This document shows positions 56,663 to 64,000 of a stretch of DNA of 64,000 bases, piece after piece (within the stretch, counting starts at the first letter, position 1; every line of letters starts with the position of its first letter). The stretch is taken from positions 372,001 through 436,000 of the forward strand of contig JAPZLL010000004.1 of assembly GCA_036250225.1 (NCBI GenBank), given 5' to 3'. This DNA is from Cercophora sp. LCS_1 (Eukaryota; Ascomycota; Sordariomycetes; Sordariales; Lasiosphaeriaceae). The notes beneath the pieces were generated by a model that saw only the letters and a program-made list of their open reading frames with translations, made no database searches and was not told the DNA's origin. The position numbers and the translations under genes are program-made.

Positions 56663-57060
56663 AGAGACGAACAGACTCCTTCGTCAACTTAGCAAAGATC
56701 TCAAGTTTAGGCAATTCTCATACGAGTCTGGTCTACCTAATCATCCGCTTCTTGGACATAGCCTTTCGAGACCAACGTCGTTTTCTTCACCGTGGACTCG
56801 GGCGTTGTTTTTTTTGTTTCGCGCTTGTTTGGAAACCGCCTTGCAACGAACGCCCTTTCGGCTCCCCGTCGCGACTGAGAGGTTATGAAAGCTCAAGTGT
56901 AGACTTGTAGTGATATTCTCTCAAGGTGACTGCATCTTTCTTGCTAGTTAAATCCGTCTCAAGCGATCAACGCGGCCTAGCCTGATCCGATGTAACTCCT
57001 GACACTGATTTTCTTTCCTAGCATCCTCCACACCGAAACCCATCCCCGGAATGGAATCGC
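56663..57060. other. Convergent 3' flanks, nothing recognised
   Basis: Spacer between the caspase-like gene and the small secreted cysteine protein. Confidence 0.4.
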
Positions 57061-57346
57061 TTAGACGCAATTGCAAACGGTGCTGCAGAAAAGAGTGGGA
57101 GCCGTCTCGCTGCAAGTGACCTGGCCGAGGAAGTCGCACTTGTTGCAGCCGTAGGGAGGGTTGACACACATGGAGGTCCATGGGCCACAGTCGACACGGG
57201 TACCCTGGGCGACGGCGGAGCCGGTGAGGGCGAGGACGGCGATGGCGATGAAGCTCTGGAGGGGAAGTGATCAGCATGGTAATGTGCAGATGTTGTCGTC
57301 AGAGGCGGCGATAACAACAGGGGTTAGTCTAGGTATTCACCTTCAT
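57061..57346 (-). CDS. Small secreted cysteine-rich protein (66 aa, 8 Cys)
   Basis: The first exon is only 6 nt (57346-57341, Met-Lys). The intron (57340-57256) ends in cctccag, and exon 2 is 57255-57061. The protein begins MKSFIAIAVLALTGSAVAQG, a clean signal peptide, and has eight cysteines in about 47 mature residues, ending CSTVCNCV. Size, signal and cysteine density match small secreted proteins that include effectors and other extracellular peptides. I recognise no family, and no toxic activity is implied. The tiny first exon means simple frame scans miss it. Confidence 0.7.
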
Positions 57347-58671
57347 TTTGACTGTTGGAAAGGCGAGTGGGACTCTTGGAGGGTTGAAGTTGGTGATTTG
57401 TGTTGTGGTGATGCTGAATCTGATGAGTTGATGAGGAGAGATGGATGCTTCGAGCTGTCTGGTCGTCCTTCTTATACATCTTCAACTCTTCGGCCGAAGG
57501 ACTTCAAATTCTGAACTCCGATACTGAGCAGTACCATGTGCCAGGATTGATGACGAGCGGCCGCCGTCCACTATTCCTACCCATTGCAGCATAGCTGAGC
57601 CAGCATTAGTTCAAGTCGTAGGAAGCAACCATGAGGTCAGGATCATGTTCGCATGCGCCGCACATTCGGCAGATCGTTGCCATTCTGGAAGGGCAACACC
57701 CATGTCTTTGCGGGTGAGTGGTACTATGTTCGACGAATCATTGTGGAGGGGCTGGGTGCTGAAACAAAACGGATGTTCAAGGCAGCGACATCCTTTGAAG
57801 CAGTCTCAATGCGGTTCTTCATCCTTTCGAGCATGAGGTACCTCCCTATGGTGGCAATAAGGGAATAATGAAAAGACCTGAAGGATAAAAATACGTCTTT
57901 TTCGCATTTACAGCCCTTGCATGCCCGCATTGTCCAGAAAGCTAGAGTGCGCCCCTTCGCCCCTTCGCAACATCGAGGTGAATGCGACACTGGGAGTCGC
58001 GGAGAATTTCCTTTAGTCACAACAACCAGGATCTTCTTCGGAACATTTTACCAGCGTGACGAATCACCCGGCAAGCCCGACGCCTTTGATGGAGTTGGAA
58101 TCCCTGGTCCAAACAGGCACGGCGATCCAACAGAGCCGCAGTTAGCCTGGCGTGCGGCACAGCACACTTGAACGCCCCATTCCAAGGATTCTGCCGGGAA
58201 CCCTTCTAGACGCCTTCCTAAAGCCGGTTTCTAAGTGGGAATTGCATCCTTCTACCAGTTGAGCTAGGGTTTGGTCGTTATGCCGAGATCCGAGTATTCC
58301 GAGCTGTTGTTTTGATAGGGGTGGAGGATGACAACATTGAGGTTGTGGATTTCAACACTATCGTGAGTGATTGGACCACCTTCAGCTTTTGTTACGTGCG
58401 AAAATCCATGGGAGGATACTAGAGTAAGAACACTCTTGAAATCGGTGCCTCGGCAAATTCACAGACTTCGAGCTTGTCAAGCGCAGGATGTCAATACCGA
58501 TAGCGCCGCTCAGCTATTTCGGCGTTCACGCAGAACCGCCGAATTCCAAATCCAACGAAACAAAGCTCAGCCCAAGATGCTGGTCGAAAACTGGGTATAT
58601 TCAACAAACAGGAGCCTGATTACAATTACAAGTTACATAAAGGCATTTCACACCGTGGTGTCCCAGCCACC
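57347..58671. other. Intergenic region with a tRNA-like D-arm sequence
   Basis: No gene. Minus-strand 58212-58272 contains TAGCTCAACTGGTAGA, like a tRNA D arm, but no complete cloverleaf can be formed (see rejected). Confidence 0.35.
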
Positions 58672-60147
58672 TCAGCTCAACAACCCCCCATCAATAATCG
58701 CCTTCAAGTCCGGCTGCACCCCAATCCCATCGCCCAGATCCGCACTCGGCGTCCCTCCAGTCTTGATCACCTTCCTCATCTCAGCAGGCGTCAACTTCGG
58801 TTTCCCACCGGCCGCCCTGATCCCCTGCACACTCAACACCGCACCCGCCACAATCGGCGCAGCCCCTGACGTCCCCGCAAACCCAACATACGTCTGCCTA
58901 TCCCCATCCTGCGGCACGACACTCGACGTCAAAATATTCTCACCCCACGAGAAGACATCCACCCTCTTCCCATGATTCGACCACGGCATCTTCCTATGCG
59001 GGACCCCCGACCCCGCAGCCCCAACCATGATAGCCCCCGAATCCCTAAACTCACGACTCTCCGGGTTCAAGAAATCCCGCCACACATCCTCCCCGTACCG
59101 GAGAAACGGCTCGTCTAAGTCCGCCGAGACGTCACCCTGGTCTCCGTTCCCAGCCGGTTCGACGACGACAATACCCAACGCGGTCGCAAGCCTGATAGCA
59201 TCGAACTGCGCGTCGAGAATCTCAATCGGGTACAAAAGCCCGGCGTCATCGGTGGTTTGCATCTCGAGCAACATGACATCACCCGGCTCCAGGAAGCGTG
59301 CCGCGTCCAGGATGGCTTCAGGCTCGTTTTCGCGCGGACCGCCATCGACGGTGCGTTGGATGCCCACCACGCCGCCTTTGGTGTTGGGCACGATGCCGAT
59401 CCCGCCGAGGCTGTTATCGGTCATGAGGAGGGTTCCGAGCACGGCGGTGCCGTGGGGGAGGTTGCCGCCGTAGCGGTCGCGGACGTTCATGCCGGCGAGG
59501 AGGGTGATGTTGGAGGATTGGAGGTCTTCGTGCTCGAGGCACCAGCCGCGTTCGACGTCGATTACCGAGGTGCCGGCGCCGTCGCCTCCTGGCAAGGTCC
59601 AGGCGTAGGCGGCGTTGATTCCTTCGGGAGCGGGGTTGAGGTGGCCTTGGGAGGGGTAGAGGGGGTTGTTGACAGGTTTTGGGACCGAGGGAAGATTGGT
59701 GGAGAGGAGGGTCTGACAGGCGGTGATTTCAGGGTTCAGGTTGAGGGAGGCGAGGAGGGAAGGGAGGGATGTGGCGGGCGTGTCGAGGTGAACTTGGTAC
59801 CATGTAGTGAAGTCGACGGGTTTGTAGGTCGGATCGCGAGTTGTGGCGCGCTCGACCATGGCGTTGAGTTCAGAGGGAGTGATGCTTGTTATGAGTGGGA
59901 GGACTTTGATGCCGGGGGAGCGTTTTGAGGGGTTGGTGCTGGCTTGGGCTTCGAGCACGAGGGACTCGATTAGTTGGGCGCCGGTGAGGTCGGACCGCGC
60001 TTGTAGTGATGTTTGGTTGAGTTTGATGGCGATGGATGACAGGGGTGGCGCATCATCTTGTCGCGGTATTGCTGCTGATAGCGCAGCGTTGAAGAGTGGT
60101 AATGTGCAGAGAAGGCCCGTGGCCAACGCGTGTCCTAGTGACAGCAT
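58672..60147 (-). CDS. Secreted S8 (subtilisin-like) serine protease
   Basis: 491 aa from the ATG at 60147, chosen because it starts a signal peptide (MLSLGHALATGLLCTLPLFN); an in-frame ATG at 60201 also exists. A pro-region of about 160 residues precedes the catalytic domain. Triad and oxyanion residues are all present: D197 in GTSVIDVERG, H232 in NLPHGTAVLGTLL, N334 in EPAGNGDQ, and S427 in GFAGTSGAAPIVAGA. Spacing is normal for a non-tandem S8 protease, although the Asp and His motifs diverge from classical subtilisin. Secreted protein degradation is the likely role. Confidence 0.9.
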   Translation of the reverse strand: MLSLGHALATGLLCTLPLFNAALSAAIPRQDDAPPLSSIAIKLNQTSLQARSDLTGAQLIESLVLEAQASTNPSKRSPGIKVLPLITSITPSELNAMVERATTRDPTYKPVDFTTWYQVHLDTPATSLPSLLASLNLNPEITACQTLLSTNLPSVPKPVNNPLYPSQGHLNPAPEGINAAYAWTLPGGDGAGTSVIDVERGWCLEHEDLQSSNITLLAGMNVRDRYGGNLPHGTAVLGTLLMTDNSLGGIGIVPNTKGGVVGIQRTVDGGPRENEPEAILDAARFLEPGDVMLLEMQTTDDAGLLYPIEILDAQFDAIRLATALGIVVVEPAGNGDQGDVSADLDEPFLRYGEDVWRDFLNPESREFRDSGAIMVGAAGSGVPHRKMPWSNHGKRVDVFSWGENILTSSVVPQDGDRQTYVGFAGTSGAAPIVAGAVLSVQGIRAAGGKPKLTPAEMRKVIKTGGTPSADLGDGIGVQPDLKAIIDGGLLS

Positions 60148-62172
60148 CTTCTTGGATGTCTGAGCAAGCGAGGGTAAACTGTCAGAGACAGGAAATGCCA
60201 TGGCCAGACATTCTCTTATCACGTTCCCAGGATTCTTACTTATACCACATCAGATGCTCACGCAATGACTTATCTCTGTTGCGAGATACGCCCAACGCCA
60301 CCTGGCGAAGTTGCGCGAATGTGCTGTGCATTTGGTCGCTACCAGAATCGAAGACTGTCAGCATTCAGGTCTTTGATTCGCTCCCGACGGCCCGGACTTC
60401 GTATTGCATCATGAGACGGCACGGCCGGGCTGAGGACTTGGTACCTGGAAGGATGATCGGATAGACGCTAATATCTCATCCCGCATGAACGCGTCGGGCT
60501 CCGCTAAGCGAATCGAAAATACCCGATGGGTGCGAGGTCGATGGGCGACTCTGGGCCTTCACCGTCCGGTGTGTGGCGGGACAGCATGCACACGCGTTGC
60601 CCCCTGCCGTGTCGTCAATTCTTGATAGGATCGCTGTGCCGTGGCGCAGGTTTAAGAAGAAGATGAGCTCGTGGAAGACCGGCCCAAGGCTTGAACGGGA
60701 GGGAAAGCTGTCGCAATTCCATCTACGTGACGCTCTCTCTCGTTATCTTCCCTCACAGCGCCATGTTTAGCTCAATATACGCAAAATCGCGAATGTTTCC
60801 CAGGATGGTGGCTTCTCGACCGGCTTGGCGTCGATCCCTTTTTTCTGGACCACGTTGTTTGTCAGATTACAATCCGGGTTTCGCCTTGTGCCTAAGTGCG
60901 CTGCCAATTCTTCCAGCGCCACAAGAGCGGCTCGGTTCCAAGGTGCTATTCCTGTCATCGGTCTACTGCGGCCCTCGAAGCGAGACTCTGGCCAGACCGG
61001 TTCTCGGGACGAATAGATTGGATTGGCACTATCGAGATTGTCAGGCCACTGGGAGCTTCGGAACGTGCTGCCATTCATATTAGAATCCAGCTTTGTCCCT
61101 GAATTTTCTGCAGGTGGGATCGATTCCGGTGTTCCAGTCCAGCGCAAACCATGCAGCTCACCGCTTGTCGACCGGAATTCCTCCCACAGCGGTCGTCCAA
61201 GAGAACGCGCAGAAAACCCCCTCGCTTCGTGGGTAATGAGATAAGGAGACTTGCATCTTGCCGAAGTTGCTTGTTTGGGGGCTGAGTCGGACTCACCATG
61301 GAGGACTGCTGTCGGAGCCACCGCCCCTAGATGGAGGGCTCGCTGGCCCCTAAAACGGGAGTTCACAGAAGACTGCAAGCAGCAGGAACTTTACTAACCG
61401 CCCAGAGACGTTGACTGGCCCAGCTTTATCTTGCGAAAAGGCACACTGGAAGCAAGCTGCACGATAAGTGTTGCGCCAAGTAGACGAGGGCGACCGAGTT
61501 ATCTGACTGACCGTTACAATGATGACCAGATCAAGTTGGTGTAGCTATTATCGTTCCATTGATTAGGTAGGTGGGTGGGTAGATTTTGATCAATCGCTCT
61601 GTTGGGTTGGTTGGTCGGGAAGGCGCGAAGGAAGGGTCGACCTCGTTCCTTCAAACATCAGCTCGGTGTGAACCCCGCATGTCTTCCTTCCATGCAGGTC
61701 CATTGCCTTAATTTGAGTTGCTGGCACGCTTTGAACCCTTTGCTTCTCCAGTTCTTTTTTTTTTCGGCTTTGCGCAGTACAGACGGTGATGATTTGAGGT
61801 CTTCCCGCTGATTGTCCCACCGCGACCAATTGAATCACTGCCAACCAATTAGCCCATTGCCACCCAATAAGCGCCATCGCCAACCCATAGCAAGACTACC
61901 ATGACCGCTTGGCAGTCAAGAATACACTCGCTGGTCCGGGGCGGCGCCGAAGGATCAACGGCTGAAACCCGGACAGGGCCCGGGACGCGCCGAAACATGG
62001 CCACGACCGCGCGACCAAGAGGCATGACATCCGGCTCGACCCCATAAGCCGTTGGAATGACGCGAATAGAGCTGTTCACCCGTTGTTGTTTCTTTCTTTC
62101 TTTTTTCTTTTTTTTCTCTTCAAGATTCGCCTATTCGGTTGTTCGTTACTGTCTTTTCGACGCTTCCATTCC
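60148..62172. other. Long intergenic region, nothing recognised
   Basis: Frames of 60-200 codons on both strands (for example minus 61378-60767) show no domain. It includes the upstream regions of the S8 gene and the right-edge gene, the latter with a long pyrimidine tract at 62085-62125. Confidence 0.4.
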
Positions 62173-64000
62173 ATGATGGAGATGAGCCGTCGACCATTAC
62201 CCAGAATACCAACTTCACTCTCAGATGAGAAACTGCACCCCTTGGAACTCGAGGTTGCCCAACCCGTCGGTATTATCTGGAAGACACTTCATCTAGCCAT
62301 TAGCATCGGCTGGGCCGCGACAATCCTCTTGGTTTTGGGTCTCAATCCGCGCCAGCACATCGTCGGCCCCGGCTTCAAATGTCTTTTCGAAAAGTGTCGC
62401 CTGGGCGAGTTTTACGAAGACGCGCAAGATGAACTCGGCATTGTTGACCGAAATGTGGCTGGAGCCTTGCAGATCGTCGGCAAAATACTCGAGCTGTGGT
62501 TCGTCTTCATCGCCTGCAACCTTGTCTTCAACCTGACCATGCGATTCGCCCGCCGGGGGGGGGGGGGGGTGGGAGGTCTCCCGCTCCAGTATCGCGTACG
62601 TTGTCTTTTGGCAGCTTTATTTCAGTTGGATCATCGGTTGTGCCTTTCAGCGACGAAGGCAACACCACCTGGATCCCAAGCTCCCAGACACTTAGCCGAT
62701 TAAAGACGGATTTGATGAGGTACACCGTGGCCATGGACGACACACTATACAACGGGACCTTGGGGTTGGTGGACCAGAATCCCGAGACATTGGTTCCCGA
62801 ACTCTTAGCATCCTATAGGGCATCGGTTGACGCTTTCAGTGAGCGACAAGGACCCATTGTCTAGCTGTCGGTGGACTGCTCCCCTAGCAGGCAGGATATT
62901 AGTCAAGTCTGTGGGCGAGGATAAACTTGTCTGGTGTTATACGCTCAACAGTGACTTCATAGGCCTTCGCCAGAGCTGGTACTTCGAAGATGACGACAGT
63001 AATTCGACCGAAGTGACGAAATGCGTCCGCGTTGGGTCCGGCTGGCAGGCTGAGAACGGCCACGCCCAATTCTTCGTCGAGACAGCGAAGACCACGTCAG
63101 CTACACTGGTGTCGAACAAGACGTCGGTGAACATCTACTCTGTCAGCAGCGCGCTATACCTAAACACAACAACGCATCATTGTATTGATCCGGGGTGGTA
63201 TGTGACTGGGACACATTGTTTTCGGAACCTCCAGATCCTTCCCCTGAGGAGATCTCGTTGAACCGGCAAATTGTCGAATATGATTATCCAATGACATATT
63301 CCAACGGCTCAACATACTCACCCGGCTCATACGCGGCGCCTCGGCGTCACTCGTTTGCGTTCCAGGCCTTTGGCACGTACAACATGTGGGTGATACGGAC
63401 GTTTGGACCCGGGCGGAGATATTCGTACATGAGCGATCCCGAGCCACTCGACGACCTCACTTACGTCCACCCTGGCTGGGTACTGGCGGTGTGGGGTGTG
63501 AATCATACCGGAACCGTTACAGGCAGCATGGTTGGCAAGACAGTTGACACGGCCGCGCCCTATCTGATCAACGCCCTTGCCCAAAGGGCGCCCTTTACGG
63601 ATTCCAATGCCTGGACTTTAAAGTCTCAGCACCTAGCCATCATCAGCAGTGCAGTGACGATCATTCCATATGATGAGCAGCTTGTTGAGCCAGAGGCAGT
63701 CATCGACGAGACGGAGACACAGCCGGTATTAAACGCTGCTATTACTGCAGTGGTACTGAGATACAAACTCGCTTCCAGAACATCAGTCAGTTATGGGGGC
63801 GGTCGTCGCGCTTATCGGTTGCATCGTTGCTCTTGCTAACGCCACCCTGAGTCTCGGGCGTTACTACTATGTGCAGCCAGAGCCGCTTGATTTGTTTGGA
63901 CAGGGGCTGGCCGAACCGCCGCCAACGAACGGCGAGGCGAGTAGGAAGTGGCTGGATGAGATTCGGTTCAGGGCGAAAACCCCCAAGGCTCCCGAAGCCC
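62173..64000 (+). CDS. Multi-exon membrane protein of unknown family, truncated at the right edge, with a G-tract frame problem
   Basis: Putative exons are 62173-62595, 62651-62838, 62888-63181, 63235-63725 and 63787 to the edge. The four introns after the G tract have GT-AG borders and agree in phase. Membrane segments: TM1 in HLAISIGWAATILLVLGL, TM2 in LWFVFIACNLVFNLT, and a late one in AVVALIGCIVALANATLSL. The middle region is long, probably extracellular, with several N-glycosylation sequons. The exon 1 reading frame breaks at a G15 run (62555-62569): the downstream exons fit only if one G fewer is read. That is either an assembly error or a true frameshift. I do not recognise the family. 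Confidence 0.6.

Noticed and set aside
58205..58275. Minus-strand tRNA-like segment with TAGCTCAACTGGTAGA
   Set aside because: The D-arm half looks right, but the D stem does not close. No proper anticodon loop or T arm with a matching acceptor stem follows. At most a decayed fragment.
63726..63786. Frameshift instead of an intron before the last membrane helix of the right-edge gene
   Set aside because: A 61-nt GT-AG intron in phase 0 explains the frame change better than a mutation.

Overview
The window is nuclear DNA of a filamentous ascomycete (Pezizomycotina, most likely Sordariomycetes). The evidence is: short GT-AG introns of about 50-100 nt with CTAAC/CTGAC-type branch points; fungal-only families (HET, 2EXR, PTH11-type rhodopsin-like, DUF6594, Cip1, GH45 with CBM1); and close matches to eukaryotic housekeeping proteins (RPB2, PET117, VMA10, CTNNBL1, TRP2). 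No rRNA gene, confident tRNA gene or CRISPR array was found. Gene models were built by hand from reading frames, splice signals and phase agreement, so exon limits are predictions.

Layout. 1-9 kb: a cytochrome P450 cut by the left edge, a 2EXR protein, a GPI-type secreted cysteine protein, and two unrecognised proteins. 9-11 kb is a gene-poor, AT-richer block. 11-18 kb: a dual-specificity phosphatase, a secreted repeat protein, a five-exon PTH11-like membrane protein, anthranilate synthase component I with a Gcn4/CPC1-type site upstream, and a single-pass membrane protein. 18.7-27.8 kb: a 1234-aa HET-ankyrin protein, a nucleoside-hydrolase-like protein with a lipidation-type N terminus, and a SET-domain protein. 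28-32.7 kb: Cip1, an acidic unknown and a GH45 endoglucanase. 34-45 kb is a housekeeping block: RPB2, PET117, VMA10, a CTNNBL1-like factor and a histidine phosphatase. 44-46 kb: a divergent pair, a DUF6594 membrane protein and a protein with two retropepsin-like domains. 47-48 kb: a CBM1-CE1 esterase. 48.6-50.1 kb holds mobile-element debris (tandem repeat, LTR-like remnant, MITE-like element). 50-64 kb: a TMEM205-like protein, a Nudix hydrolase, a broken tyrosinase gene, a caspase-like/CorA-like fusion, a tiny secreted 8-cysteine protein, an S8 protease, and a membrane protein running off the right edge.

How the genes relate. Cip1, GH45 and CE1 point to a plant-cell-wall-degrading saprotroph or plant-associated fungus. 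The HET-ankyrin protein and the caspase/CorA-like fusion look like parts of fungal non-self recognition or regulated cell death. The most novel candidates are the caspase-like domain joined to a CorA-like two-helix membrane module (55021-56662) and the tandem double-retropepsin protein (45014-46196), which is divergently paired with a DUF6594 membrane protein.
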